The translations under genes and the position numbers were made by a program. Under the pieces are notes generated by a model. It did no database searches, was not told the DNA's origin, and saw only the letters and a program-made list of their open reading frames with translations. From Atherinomorus stipes (Eukaryota > Chordata > Actinopteri > Atheriniformes > Atherinidae), in NCBI GenBank assembly GCA_023101725.1, contig JALJCO010013654.1, forward strand, positions 310,001 to 374,000: a stretch of DNA of 64,000 bases, given 5' to 3'. Below, in pieces: positions 25,665-40,900 of this stretch; position 1 is the first letter of the stretch, and each line of letters starts with the position of its first letter.

Positions 25665-27777
25665 TTACTCTGCTTTCTCGTAGCGACGTGTGCAAACAAC
25701 ACTTCCAAGTGTGAGTGTCTACGGAAGAAAGAAAAGGAAAGTTAAAGTGTGAAAAGTACATTTGTAGAAATATTAAATGTGTGTGTTTTGTGACATTTAC
25801 CAGTGTGAGGTTGTTTCCGCTGACTTCTCTGACCAGGCTGGTCTCCTTTCCATCCCACTTCTGTATGTGTACCATCTTCCCACCATCTACTGTCACAATA
25901 GACTGCAGATAGAGGAGATAGACAGCAGTTAATACTTGCAGTTAATACCTGCCATAACCAGTGAAACATGAGGTGAACAGCAATATCTCTGCAAGATAAA
26001 GTTAAGTGATACTGGATAGGTTAGCTTATTTTGCTAACTAAGTGCGATTTTTTAAGATGGTGTTTTATCAGTCCAAGCCTTACATGTCACCAATTTTTTT
26101 GCCTTATTTTCTATTTTTTGCTTGACTTTAGTCCGTAGCTGAACTTTGATTACCTCCATAGTGACAACATGGATGATGTTAGCATGTCTGCTTTAGGCCT
26201 TCACCTCTACAACAAAAACAGCCCAACAGAAATATCCCAGCCATTCATCATCAACCTTCTGACTGTTACCATGAAAGCAAGCTTCAAACAGACTGGTTTA
26301 ATAAGAGGTGGTCTACTCTCATAAAAACACCTGAAGATGATCTACTACTCATTACATTATTGATCATTTACAGCTGTATATTCATATTCTGGGACTTAAT
26401 GCATTTATATATAGGCTTTGCACTTTTCAGGGTTTAAAAAAAAATCCTGTTTATTATTTCTTCGGTCTAACTTGTACCCCTGTCTCTTTAAGGCCATCCT
26501 CTTTGAAGGATCTTTCTTCCAGTCGCCAAATTCCAGAAGCATGTGTGGGAACTTTGTGGGAATGTGCACAATATGGGAAAACTAATTTTTAAAGACTTTA
26601 TCAAAGAATGAGAAAAATCTATTTAGATTTGAAGTTGTAAAACATCCCAACCCAAGGTTTCGCCCTTGATTTTTGATATTCTACAAGTCTTTTGTCTGTG
26701 CAGCCTGGTCTTTGACCTCTTACCTTAACCTTCCTGTCATCAGCAGTGGTCTCGTCAAACTCCTCTCCTAGTTTGAAGGAAAGCTCTGTGTTCTTAATGG
26801 TGCTCTGGGTCTTCACTGTCACCGTGTCACCATCCACAGAGATGATTGTGGTGGGTTTGGTCATGTTGCCCACCTTACGTGTAGCAAAGCCCACACCTGT
26901 GCAAAACAGACATGTGATTAATGCATTAATTACTGAGATTTCATAGATGATAACATTGTTTTATCACATTAAGCTATCAGATAAAAGGCACACCGCTTTC
27001 TCTCAGATGTTCTTTGGTCCATATGTACTTTCAGCTAGATGCTAATGCAGGCAAGCAACAGCAAAAAAAGGAATACCAAGTAATTGGAAAGCAATTATTT
27101 AATTTTTAGGAAAAAAGAAAAAAACACAAAAAAAAAAACAAAAAAAAAGGGGGGGGGGCGGGGGGGGGGGGGGGGGGGGGGGGGGTATGGGGGTTAAGTG
27201 AATATCATTCATTTTCTGTCAAAATATAATATTACGGAAATGGCACCAGATGAACACTCATGGAAAAAAATTTTCCAAGAAAAAAAATTAATGTGCCATA
27301 AATTTTGCAATGCATGACAGATTTATGTTGATTATTATTAAAGGATTTGTCCAATAAAGATGACAAACTAATTGTGTGCCAATTAATAAAGCAGATTTCT
27401 GTGAACTACAAAAAGAAATTCAGATTTGGATTCACCACTGGATGGTGAGATGTGACAAGTGCAGTGAGCTGGTGGTGAGAGACTGGACTAAAATCCAGAA
27501 ATGAAGAGGAAAATGATCAAAGAGTTCTAAAAGTGGCTGAAGTATTTCCCTCCCACTCCTGGAATACTCAATGTACAGATGGTTTACACGTGCATGTATA
27601 GTGATACAACGTTGAAGCAGAAGTTATGGATTTGCCCTCTGGGGTCCTTCGGCGGACACGCTCTATCGTCTCTATTTGTCTGCTATCAGGCCTGTAGCAT
27701 GTTCTTCAAACACTGCACAGTCCCATTGACCTGAGTGCCTGTCTGGACATGTGAGAGCGCAAATGATCGCTTCGGTG

Positions 27778-27819
<42 letters not shown>

Positions 27820-28773
27820 CATGAAGGATCAAGGGAGTTCATTTTATTGGACAACAATGACTCACACCTTTCTCTACCAAAATGGAGAACCTTTTCTGGT
27901 TCAGGCTGGCAATCTGACAATGTGCATATGTGTGTAGCCATGTAGATGGCTCATTGATCGGAGTATTGGGGTTATAGGTGAAGGGGTCAGTAGTTTCCAT
28001 GGTGACCAGGGCGGATGGGTCAATGATCTTATCCCTCTAAGGTCACGGGCAATTAATCACTCTGTCACACACTCACACTTACAAAGTCAAATAGTTATGT
28101 GTTGTTCACAGTAGTAAAATTCAACACACCTGTTCCCATCATGCACGCTACACCGAGGTGTGTGTGAGATATTTTGAAGCCATGTTCTCATTCCATTAAC
28201 TCCATGGCATCTGGGTCATTTTAATAATAAACCACTCCCATAGAATCAAACAATGAGGAGCTTTCAGCGAAGGTCACCCATATTGTACTTGTGTGTGTGT
28301 GTGTGTGTATTGTGTGTGTGAGTGTGTGTCCTTTGCTGGCCATTCAGATTCCCTCACAGTTGGGGTTTTCTTCTCTGCACTGAAGGAGAGCCCCTCCCTT
28401 GTTTCCAGCACTTAGGCCATGCGGTCTACCACTCTTACTCTTCTTGCTCCTCCTCTGGCTCTGTAATTCCTTCTATTCTTTTTTTCAAGTTCTCCTTGTT
28501 GGTTACTCCCTTGTTTACCTTTCATCGGCGCCTTCATTTATCTTTCCCACACCCTCCATCAACAGCTACTGAAACAGGTTTGCATACACAGCCCATTTTT
28601 CACATGTGCTCACATGCAGCATTGGCAGCGCTGCATCCTCTCCTGTTACAGACGCATGCGTACACGCTCACATCTATACATAAGAATAAAACACACTTAC
28701 CCAGCTCCTTCATGTACTCATCGAATTTGTCGCTCTCCTTGAGGTTCCATGTGCCAACAAAAGCCTCGGCCAT
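25665..28773 (-). CDS. fabp3: Fatty acid-binding protein 3, heart type
   Basis: A cytosolic carrier of long-chain fatty acids in heart and muscle; a ten-stranded beta barrel with a helical lid. Four exons on the minus strand: 28701-28773 ([23 protein letters not shown]), 26724-26896 ([20 protein letters not shown]), 25801-25902 ([19 protein letters not shown]) and 25665-25718 ([17 protein letters not shown], stop). Lengths of 73, 173, 102 and 54 bp are the classic FABP exon pattern and give exactly 133 aa. Visible fatty-acid carboxylate ligands are Arg107, Arg127 and Tyr129. The N-terminal GTWNL signature is intact. A TATA box lies upstream (28932-28939). Neighbours zcchc17 and snrnp40 match human 1p35, which supports FABP3 over fabp7, fabp4 or fabp11. 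Confidence 0.97.
27149..27185. repeat. Poly-G tract after an A-rich run, fabp3 intron 1
   Basis: About 37 bases of almost pure G (one C) directly after a run of A with a few C (27114-27148). It could form a G-quadruplex on the plus strand, which is the template strand for fabp3. Such homopolymers are often mis-sized in assemblies. Confidence 0.85.
27779..27813. repeat. TG microsatellite in fabp3 intron 1
   Basis: Roughly 17 perfect TG units. A second TG-rich stretch lies at about 28290-28328 in the same intron. Confidence 0.85.
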
Positions 28774-28931
28774 GTTTGCAGTGGTGCAGAGAAAAGAGGT
28801 TGAGAGAGGGTGTGTGAGGGTGTGTGTGTGTGAGCAGCAGCAAAGCAGAAGAGCGTCAGAATGAGAGAGGAGGCAGACAGGCGGGGAGAGGGTAGTCAGC
28901 ACCACAGGCCTTCCTGCAATCTTACTGGCCG

Positions 28932-28939
28932 GATTTATA
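28932..28939 (-). promoter_or_regulatory. TATA box of fabp3
   Basis: TATAAATC on the minus strand, about 160 bp upstream of the fabp3 ATG, which would put the transcription start near 28905 and give a 5' UTR of about 130 bp. A TGATGTCA element (CRE/ATF-like) sits about 12 bp further upstream at 28951-28958. Confidence 0.5.
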
Positions 28940-28959
28940 CCGGCTGTTCATGATGTCAT

Positions 28960-30955
28960 CAGCCTGTGCAGAGAGCCAGAAGGAGGAGGGATGGGTGAGG
29001 AGGGCCAGAAAGAGGAGGAGACAGACAGCATGAGAGCATGTGATACACTTGATTTAGTTAAGATGATTTTCCATGCAAATAAAGTGTATTTGAATTTTAG
29101 GATGGTTTAATTTGCCTCAGTTGTTTTAGCCTCTATATTGGTGTGTTATTGCGGTGTAGTTACACAGCAGTCCTTTAAATCTGCAGTGTCCAACATACTT
29201 GTACAGTACAAAGACTACGAGAGGGAGGATCAGAGTTGGCAAAGCCATAAAGAAACCCAAGCTGAAAGAAGAAAAGGAGTAAAGAAAAGAGATGGGGGAG
29301 GGTGTGGTGGTTGTGATGAAGGAGGCTTTGCTGTCAGTTACTGAATGAATGAAGGAAAACAGATTGAGCCCGAGTGGAGGAGGGGCAAGGACTTTTTTTT
29401 CTGCAGAGAGGTGCTGTTGGTTGTAAATGTCATTACCATGTTCACTGTCTTTTTTAAAAACTTCTCTCCTTTATATTTTGTTTCCCTCTGGTTCCGTTTA
29501 TTCTAGGATTTGGGGATTTCCATTTGTTTCCTTTGGACTGACATCTGTCTTTCCAGAAGAAATAATGTGACCAAAGATGTGAACTTTCAGGTCCAGAGCA
29601 TCAACTTGGAAGTTCTCCATTGAAACTGTTTGGGGAAAAAGGCAGGAACTTACCGAAGTTACTAACAGATGATTAGTTGAAGCAGCTTTCTCCAAAAATC
29701 CTAAACAAAGTTTAGCTAATCAGATCAATCGAGTGGAACCAGTCAGTGATTTGGACCCATCTCTGCCTGCCAACAGTAATAAAACCTAGAGCTTAGGTCA
29801 GTTTGCATATCACATCAGTATTTATTCAGTTTTTAGTCAGAGTCCCAACTTGTAGGGAATTGGGGTTGTTGCTGTTTTTGTTTTCACTCAACTGTGCCAT
29901 GATTGCCATGTTACATTTTTCATGGTATTTAATGTGTGTGTGTGTGTGGGATGCTATCAGAACGTGTGCATGTGGCTCTGTGTGAACTTATACTGGCCTA
30001 CTGTGTAAGGAACACACCCTCCAAGCAGATCTATATATAATAAAAAGCACCATAATAACAGCTACACTGGTGCTCACAGTTACCTGCTGTGTTTTCAGTC
30101 AGCCCTAATCTCACGGCAAAAATCTTTTATTGGCACATTTGTTTTTGTTTTGTTTTTTGAATATGTTTTTTTGATTTTATGCAGTTATTATCCCTCAAAA
30201 ATAGAAATTACAGAACAAATGCATATTATTTCAACACACACTCATCCTCCAGAATATGAGTGCATTGTTCAGCAAATATATTGGACATAATGATATCACC
30301 ATTCCCTCCCCTCTATGCCTGCCACCCACCCCTAGGTTTACATGATATAAAGCAAATTTAGGAGTACATTTGTATTCTTTGACAACAAGAAATATCATAA
30401 ATCTTCTGTTCTCCTGCTTGAGCTGAATTTTATTTAATTTTTTTTTTAAATAAAAGAGGAAACTGCCCAGCTTTTATGAAAAAAAAAGAAGTTAACTTTT
30501 TTTTTTTTAAATGAAAAATTTAATCAAATTCTCTTCTTAGGGTGGGACATGGGGAGGGACATACCAAAGCAGTATTGCTTTTGGTCTTTTCAAGGGAATT
30601 CAAAGGAGCAACAGAGCTACAAATTCCACTGAAAGAGCCAGAACAAAATCAGACTAAAACAACATTAAAATAACAATGAAACTAGTGGTTTGTTTATATT
30701 GCCAGGTCATTGTTTATCATACCTGACTGACCACCCATCTTGATAAAGAATAGTTGAGTTTTTGTGTAAACTAAAAGCTAAAGAGTATGACTGTGAAAGA
30801 AAGTCTTTCAAGTCTTTGCAAAAAGATTTTACATTCTGCTCTTTAAACCCATCAGCAACAGGTGAATATCTCTCTGTATTGGCAGTGGATTGCAGATTTT
30901 AAGCAGTCTTTACATATGTGGTTAGTCTTGTTATCAACAGGGAGACATTAATTTA
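28960..30955. other. Intergenic sequence upstream of fabp3
   Basis: No gene found. Contains purine-rich sequence (28975-29030), a TG microsatellite at 29935-29948 and several poly-T/A tracts (for example 30437-30510). Open frames are short and unsupported. Confidence 0.5.
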
Positions 30956-31449
30956 CAGTGGGTACGGAAAGTATTCAGACACCCATTTAAACTTTTTACT
31001 CTTTGTTTTATTGCAGCCATTTGCTAAAGTAAATTTTTTTTATTTTATTTCTTATTAATGTACACTCAGCAACCCATCTTGACAGAAAAAAACAGAAATG
31101 TAGAAATTTTTGCAAATTTATTAGAAAAGAAAAACTGAAATATCACATGGTCATAAGTATTCAGACCCTTTGCAGTGACAGTCATATTTAACTCACAGGC
31201 TGTCCATGCCTTCTGATCCTCCTTGAGATGGTTCTACTCCTTCATTGAAGTCCAACTGTGTTCAATTTAACTGATTGGACTTGATTAGGAAAGGCACACA
31301 CCTGTCTATATAAGACCTTACAGCTCACAGTGCATGTCAGAGCAAATGAGAATCATGAGGTTGAAGGAACTGTCCAAGGAGCTCAGAGACAGAATTGTGC
31401 AGAGGCACAGATCTAGACAAGGTTACAAAAGAATTTCTGCAGCACTAAA

Positions 31450-31735
31450 GCTGGATTTATACTCGCGTGTTGTCTACATTTGCTTAACTGCCGCAGCCTC
31501 TGCGTAGGCTCTGTGTAGGTCCGCGGAGGCCTGACGTGCACCTCTTTAGTACCGACGTGCATCCCAGCTACGCGAACACAGACTCTTGGAAGAACTCATA
31601 TGAGCAGACTCATGCAGCAGAAAAAAACTGCTGCATGACGCCGTAACCCTACGCTGGAATAAAAGCACACGCTGGCTCTGCATCAGCTACGCAGACCAAA
31701 CTGGACACAGGCGCCCCAGCCAGTATAAATCCAGC
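31450..31735. mobile_element. MITE, 286 bp, inserted in the Tc1 transposase
   Basis: The termini are a 14-bp perfect inverted repeat, GCTGGATTTATACT. The interior is CpG-rich. TAAA flanks both sides. Removing the element and one flank restores the expected transposase reading ISAALK followed by VL. Non-coding; family not identified, with Harbinger-like possible. Confidence 0.75.
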
Positions 31736-32103
31736 ATAAAGGTTCTAAGAGCACGGTGGCCTCCATAGTCCTTAAATGGAAGAAGTTTGGGACGACCAGA
31801 ACTCTTCCTAGACCCGGCCGTCCAGCCAAACTGAGCAATCGTGGGAGAAGAGCCTTGGTGAGAGAGGTAAAGAAGAACCCAAAGATCACTGTGGCTGAGC
31901 TCCAGAGATGCAGTAGTGAGATGGAGAAAGTTCCACAAAGTCAACTATCACTGTAGCCTCCACCAGTCGGGGCTTTATGGCAGAGTGGCCCGACGGAAGC
32001 CTCTCCTCAGTGCAAGACATATGAAAGCCCCCATAGAGTTTGCCTAAAACACATGAAGGACTCCCAGACTGTGAGAAATAAGATTCTCTGGTCTGAAAAG
32101 ACT

Positions 32104-33639
<1,536 letters not shown>

Positions 33640-34266
33640 TGACTGGTTGCAAATGAAGGAAAGATGAATGTGACCAAGTACAGAGAGATCCTGGAAGAAA
33701 AGCTCTTCCAGAGTGCTCAGGACCTCAGACTGGGCCAAAGGTTCACCTTCCAACAAAACAATGACCCTCAGCACACAGCTGAAACAACAAAGGAGCAGCT
33801 TTGGAACAATTCTGTGACCATTCTTGACTGGCCCAGCCAGAGCTCTGACTTAAACCCAACTGAGCATCTCTGGAAAGATCCTAAAATGGCTGTCCACCAA
33901 AATTCACCATCCAACATGACTGAAATGGAGAGGATCTGTTGGGAAGAATGGAAGAAGATCCCCCAAATCCAGGTGTGAAAAACTTGTTCGTCATTCCCAA
34001 GAAGACTCATGGCTGTATTTGCTTAAAAGGGTGCTTCTACTCAGTACTGAGCAAAGGGTCTGAATACTTATGACCATGTGATATTTCAGGTTTGTTTTTT
34101 TTAAACAAATTTGCAAAAATGTCTACATTTCTGTTTTTTTCTGTCAAGATGGGTTGCTGCGTGTACATTAATGAGAAATAAAATTAACTTTTTTGATTTT
34201 GGCAAATGGCTGCAATGAAACAAAGAGTGAAAAGTAAAGGGGTCTGAATACTCTCCGTACCCACTG

Positions 34267-36650
34267 TATTCTTTGATTTCTCCTCAGTTGGACTTATAGC
34301 TTTCTAGTTCATTCTGTAGGTATAAACTCAAATAAAAGGAAAAGGTTACAATTTTTATCCAACATGGTGAAGAAAAATCAATATTTTAAAACAAAATTAG
34401 CCATATGTACTTCATAGTGTCAACCTTAAAATCTATGGTGAAGTATATTGTCTAAAAATACACAAAATCTAAGTATGTCTTTCTTTTATCTAAAAAGAAT
34501 AGTTCAATATTTTGTGAGTAACAGCCAACCTTTGGCTAAAAGAAATCTGCCCAAAGGTTACAAAAGTTATAAAGTTCTAACTTTAAAGTGGAACAATAAA
34601 ACCAATTTCATTGGTTTAGTTTGTGCAAAAATGTCCAGTATAAAAACTAGACCATAATTTCATAGGAGGATCTTGTGTTGTACTTTTCCTTGGCTGGTTG
34701 CAGTGATTTTTCGAGTTTGTGCTGAGCTTAGCTAACTGGCTGCATGCTGAAACTTCAATACTGTGTAGACAACTGAAAAAGCTATTAAAGAGAGCACTCT
34801 CATCTTCTCCTGCAGCTCTCAGCAAGATAGAGTTCACAGTGTATTGAAGAGTGTGAATCAAACACACTGTGAATATAGACAAACATGCTTTTTTAATGTA
34901 AGATCAAATTCTGAAGTCTGGAAAGTTGAGTTCTGAGTAATGGCTTAAATGGTCCCAGGCCATCAATATATCAGATGTCAAGACAGGGAGAATTCCACAG
35001 TTAAGGATACTGGACCAAGAAATCTGCATCCCCCAGGGTCCCAAAACGGGACAGGGGAATGAATCTCTGGTCAGTGTCAAGGAGGGAAATATTTCTGGAA
35101 GGGGTGTGGAGCTGAAAGAGATCTCAGATTAACAGAAGAGTGTAGGGGGGACTTCAAGGTGAAAAGTGGTGGTCAATGCAGACACAATCATTCTGTAGGT
35201 AGGGCTGCATGTTGTTGAGTCTAAATTAAACATCTATTAAACAATGTTGGATCTGTTTGCTTTAATCATCCATGAAATCAGTTTGAATCAGTTTGAATGT
35301 TTCTTTGATCCATTTTGCACAATGCATCCCTGACAAGATTTTCATACTACATTTTATGTAAAAAGTAGTTTTGCTGGTCCCCCTTATGGTATTTTTGTAC
35401 TTTGGATCCAGATACATTACTTTGCTCATACTGTGTCTGTTTATTATAATGCTTGGAAATAATTTGACAACAAATGCCATTCAATTAAATCTGAAACATG
35501 TTATTTTCTGGGTAATGACTGAGTGCAGTATTGAATGTATTCATTGGAATTCCAGATGACAGGGCTGCATTGGGATTTGGATCCTGTGGGTCCCGTTCTA
35601 ACATTACAGTTGTTAGAAAATACGCTGTCAGTCAGTCCTGCAGTGACACCAGGTCAGTACTTAGACTGTATGTACACGCATATATAGCTCTACTGTAAAT
35701 GCTTTGTTTGCACTGCTAAGACCATGTGATGATGACTGACTATGTGTTTATTTGTCTACAGTTCAAGGAACTGAGATTCAACCACAAGTGGACACTTTGG
35801 ACACATGAGCGGGGCACATTGTAGCAGCAGATGTGAACACACATAATGGCAGCCACTTGGGATTGGATCACCCAGCGCGTATGTACAGTAAGTACCAAAT
35901 GTAAATAGGCTCAAGTCCTTTAAAGTGAAGCACAAAAAGTAGGCATACATTTGTTCCTGTGCCTTTGTGAAGATGGCTACTGGCTTGAAGCGTCCCCCCA
36001 GTCCCTTGTTGTAATCACAACTAAATGTCCAACCCCAACCTGAACCTTATCTTATTCCACAATCCTACAACCACATCCTTACCCAGGAAATTAGCCTAAA
36101 TTTGTTGGAACTGTCAAGGGTTTGTCCTCACAGTGATGCAAAGCAAACACACACACATACACACGCAGCAGCACGCCTCATTAAAGAACCACAAACGTTC
36201 ACTTATCATCTGCTTGTCTCTCTCTGTCTGATGAAATCCCCTTATCTCCAAATGCATGGTCAAATGATCTCTACAAATTGTGCAACAACATGCCCACTTT
36301 AACTTGAATACCCTGAATTGCTACACACATACACAAACACACACGCACACAAGGAGGGAAGGTGGGGGGGGGGAGTTGATAATGAAAACTGTTACATCAC
36401 ACCACGTTACACACCCTGTCCCACTGCTCTTGTCCTCCACTGGTCTCCCTATGCTGCTATCTATATAAGCATGTCCAAACTAGCACATGTGTGTGTGTGT
36501 GATGGAACGAATCTGTAGCGTGCATGCATTTGACACTTGACATAAACAGGTGTCGGAGGGACAGATGAAAAAAAGGAGGACAGGCAGGCAGGAGGTGAAA
36601 GGTTGAAATCGTTTAGCTCTGGCTTCTCTTCTTAGTCTTTCTCTTTTTTA
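34267..36650. other. Intergenic sequence, no gene recognised
   Basis: AT-rich, single-copy-looking sequence with small CA-rich patches (36148-36166, 36324-36352). Short open frames have no recognisable domain. Confidence 0.5.
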
Positions 36651-36668
36651 TTGCTTTGTGCATCTGTG

Positions 36669-36669
<1 letters not shown>

Positions 36670-36760
<91 letters not shown>

Positions 36761-36762
36761 CG
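36670..36762. repeat. Compound TA-TG microsatellite
   Basis: About 23 TA units followed directly by about 20 TG units. Open frames read through it on both strands are artefacts of the repeat. Confidence 0.9.
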
Positions 36763-37064
36763 TTGTTTTCTTCTTCCTTTTAGTTGTAAATGCTAAAAAC
36801 ATAAATAGCATGAAAATGATTGTAGAATTTGAGCCCACTCTGTCCCACTAAAATAAAATGGGAACATGTTCCCAGGCTGTCAGTAGCTGCACGAATGTGT
36901 TTCAGCATGTGTATGGGTGTGTTTGATCTCCCGGGAATCCTATGAAATAGTACTCTGGGATGCAAGTTCAGTCATAATTCAAATTATAATGGATTTTTTC
37001 TGGATGCCTGCACATACCCATCTCCACAAAAGTTTACTCAGGCATGATGTGAGCTTTAGTTGCT

Positions 37065-37892
37065 TTGTATAAAACCATTAATCTGGAGCTTTTTAAACAC
37101 TATCCAGCACTTTACCAAACATATAAGACGAACGAGATGGTGATCGACTTCAGGAAAAGGACAGTACCCCATACACCAGTGAACATCCAGGGGACGGACA
37201 TCGAGATGTTGGACAGTTTTAAGTACCTGGGTGTTCACCTCAATAAAAAACTGGACTGGTCCCACAACACTGATGCCCTGTACAAGAAGGGCCAAAGTCG
37301 CCTCCACCTTTTAAGGAGACTGAGGTCCTTTGGAGTGAGCAGGCCTCTGCTCAGGACTTTCTATGACTCTTTGGTAGCCTCCGCTATCCTCTACGCTGTC
37401 GTCTGCTGGTCTCCGAGTAGCACAGAGCGAGACAGGAAGAGACTCAACAAGCTAGTCAGGAGGGCCAGCTCTGTCCTGGGCTGCTCTCTGGACTCTGTGG
37501 AGGAGGTGGGTGAGAGGAGGATGTTGGCCAAGCTCACATCCATCATGGACAACAACTCTCACCCACTGCACTAGACTGTGGAGGAGCTGAGCAGCTCCTT
37601 CAGCCAGAAACTGAGACACCCTAAGTGCAAGAAGGAGCGCTACCGCAGGTCCTTCATTCCCACTGTGGTCAGACTCTATAATTCATCTGTGTAGCTAGCT
37701 ACCTACACACAATAGTTTTTTTTATATTTCATAGATATTTATTCCTTACTCCTCATTTGCACTAAAAAAAAAAGATTTACTTATTTATTTTTTCTTTTTC
37801 TTTGCACTTTCTCAGAATGTATGTAATCCCCTTCCTCTTATCTTTTGAAGAGCTGATGTATCAGTGAATTTCTCCAATGTGAGATAATAAAG
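37065..37892 (+). mobile_element. 5'-truncated L2/CR1-type LINE, reverse transcriptase C-terminal end and 3' UTR
   Basis: An open frame at 37065-37574 encodes the end of a non-LTR retrotransposon ORF2 (TNEMVIDFRKRTVPHTPVNI, SFKYLGVHLNKKLDWSHNTD, LRTFYDSLVASAILYAVVCW). One stop (TAG at 37572-37574) interrupts it, after which the same frame continues with a family-typical tail (HPKCKKERYRRSFIPTVVRL). The upstream part, including the catalytic YxDD region, is missing, as is usual for 5'-truncated LINE copies. A 3' UTR follows up to ATAATAAAGT, where a simple-repeat tail begins. No function is expected. Confidence 0.85.
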
Positions 37893-38018
37893 TCTTATCT
37901 TATCTTATCTTATCTTATCTTATCTTATCTTATCTTATCTTATCTTATCTTATCTTATCTTATCTTATCTTATCTTATCTTATCTTATCTTATCTTATCT
38001 TATCTTATCTTATCTTAT
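37893..38018. repeat. CTTAT microsatellite at the LINE 3' tail
   Basis: About 25 nearly perfect 5-bp units (CTTAT) that start exactly where the L2-type LINE 3' UTR ends. These LINEs end in short tandem tails, so this is best read as an expanded tail. Confidence 0.9.
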
Positions 38019-40900
38019 ATAAGAGGCTAATATTTGGATAAGCAATCACATGAGCCCCACCTGCAGTGTATATTGTTAGTGGGTAATATAATCATTCACC
38101 TGAGTTTCTGTTGAGTTGGACATGTTTGATCGGAGTGCGCATCATAAAATCAACTTTTCACGGGTTTAATTGCTGCTCAGATCGTTGACCTCAGACACAG
38201 AATAACTATTAGCCCCTATATAATCCAGGCAAACCTTGCACAGCCTGTTTGGCCTTATCATAACAGGACTTTAACCGAGCAGGTGTGCGTGTTGTACATT
38301 GAGTTGACACTGGCCCAAAGGCTGTGATGGGTCAGAGCTGCTTAACAGGACTGATTGCCAGAGTACCCAAAGGAAGAGCAGGAAAGCCATAAACCCAGGA
38401 ATGTTGATATTTCTTCCAGATTTCTGAGGGCTTTCCTGTACATTTTTGTGTGACTGTGTAAATAATACAAGTGAATAAACATCTGGACATTGTAACTTGT
38501 CAAACAGAGTAATTTGTTCATTTTATCAGCATCTCGCTGTGCTCCCCTGGCTGCAATTATCTGCTCTCATTCTCACACTCTGTGCCCCTATGGAGCTCAA
38601 GTAACAACACAGAAAGTTAATGACATCAATAAGGGTGTTGAGGTTGAATAACACCACGTGTCTACATTAATCAAAATACAGAGCTATTGGTACTTTTTTA
38701 AAGCATGATTTATTTGTTGTGCACCAGCATCAATGATATGTAAGCTGCAATCAATGGCATTATTTTGAGCTCATATCTAAGAGTCTAAAATATGGATGAT
38801 TAAAAACTGATGTATTAAATAAGCCATGCCTGGATGAACCCAGCTGCAAAACCACTTTTTGTTCCTGTTTTGACCCAATGATTAATGTTGTAATGTTTTT
38901 GTTTTGTCTCTCTTATCTTCAATATTGTTGATTTTTTATTTATCCCGTTCACTCTTCATAATATGTACATGTGTGACCCTGAGATTGATTAGCTATCTGA
39001 CATTCAGCATGTTGCTTGGATGATAGCTCAAGGCTTTCACTGTCCATTAGCTTAGATAAGATCAAATTGATATAAAAATGACTGAATGATAGCGCAAATA
39101 CAGTACACATGCTGATAGAGATTTCTGTGCAGATTTAGTGTATGCACTATTGTGTGATTTTCACTGATCAAACCAGGCAGCAGCTGGTGAACAGAAATTA
39201 GTGCTGCACTTATGTGTTTCATATTACTGCTGCAGATAGGTTTAAGATTTCATTCCAAGATTTGCTCTGCAGATCCTCCAGTGAGCTAGCAACAAGTTTA
39301 TGAGGAAACACAGACAGATGGGTCAATAAGTTTTTTTCTCCCTATTCTTTGGAATTTGAATATAATGCACCGTTTTCAGAATCAAAGCCTGTATTATATG
39401 ACACCATGATTTTTTCAACTTTCTCTAGAATGGTTCCACCTTCAGGGTGCCAGAAGGCTCTTTTATATACAGCCATGTTTTGGTTCAACTACCCACTTTG
39501 TACAGCATAGTACACTTGTCCCCTCTACTGGTCAGAAACTGGTAGGACAGGGTATTTGTATTTGCCCCTAGGTGGTGATACCGGTTATTGAGGATACTGC
39601 TGCCACTAATCGTCACCACTGATAGAATCTTAATTTGATTAATTAGATAATTAGATGACTAATACCACATAGAATATGAAAAAAAAAATCAATGTTTGAA
39701 ATTTACCTGAACAATGACTGAACAGCTTTTCTGTTTTCATTTGTAGAAAACACTCTTAATGTCTCAGTAGTGAGTCCAGGAAAAGGAGCCGGAACAGAAG
39801 ATGACGCCTTTTGGTTCAATATCAACAGTATCCTTGGTGACAAAGCCATGGGGGGTAGTGCATTAAAAGATCAGCCGGGCATGTGGTGTGCAGTGCTTGT
39901 GCTTCCGTGAGTGTTGTGAAGGATTGGATTCCATCAGTGAAACTATGGCAACCAACCCAGAGTCTTGCAGCTCCTCTCCCCCACTGTCAGTGTGATTTTT
40001 CACCAATCTTTCCTCCATTCTTTGAGTTATAAAAGGTTTTCTCTAAGTACTCCTTGCCCCCTTAAGACAGCAGCAACCTCAGTCCTGTTTCTGGCCTTTC
40101 TGAAGTTAGTTGGGCAATAAATAAGTGATGATATAAAACCTTCTGAGGGTATTTAAACAAGGAACATTATTATCATATGCTGAGAGTTTTAAACCCTTGT
40201 AAAGTTAGCCCTCCTTTTCTTTTATTTGTTTGTTTGTTTGTTTGTGGTACCAAGTGAGGAAGAAGAAGGGCATAGATGTGAAATAAAGGTCCCTCGGGAA
40301 ATCAATTCATAATTATAATTTCTCCTTTGGATTTTTTTTTTAATTATTATTATTATTTCTCATTTTTATGTATGATGCAACTTTTTCTGAACTTGACAGC
40401 TTCTCAATAAAATAATTTGAGGAAAATATTTTCAAAAACATGTGACATTATGATCTAAAGCTAAAGTGCAGATAAAGAAGAAAATTGTGCAAATAGGTAT
40501 TGATTCAAAAATAATCTTTTCATTTTTTCCCATTTTTTTTCCTTATTGGTTAAAAGCAAAAAACGCAAACAGGTGCTCGGCTTCTTTGGCCCTGGTCCTT
40601 TTGAGAGAGGAAAACCCAACTGTTGCAATATCACTGCCATTAACCTATTTGCCTTTGCCAAATTCTTTTAGTTTTGGGAAATGTACACTGCTCACAAAAT
40701 CTTTGGGATATTCAACTTTTTTATGGTGGAATTTATGTTAAATGTAAAATGTTCATGAATGTAGAATGTCATATTAGGTTGGTTTAATGATGTCAAAATA
40801 TTAGCGGTAGCCACCCCATCAAACCAAAGTGTTTACTTTGCACTTTTTCAATTTCACCTGCAGCTTCACGTTAAAACCTTTTTTACAGTCTTTGGTTAAA
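38019..40900. other. Intergenic sequence upstream of dclk3
   Basis: No gene recognised. A fragment starting CACTGCTCACAAAATCTTTG at about 40687 resembles one end of a Tc1-type element but has no partner. A TTTG repeat lies at 40227-40246. The rest is AT-rich. Confidence 0.45.

Noticed and set aside
28322..28864. 180-aa open frame on the plus strand
   Set aside because: It lies antisense to fabp3 exon 1 and its 5' UTR, has no recognisable domain and is rich in Ser, His and Leu from simple pyrimidine-rich sequence.
37893..38018. Regular short repeats that might suggest a CRISPR array
   Set aside because: The units are a 5-bp tandem microsatellite with no spacers, in a vertebrate genome.
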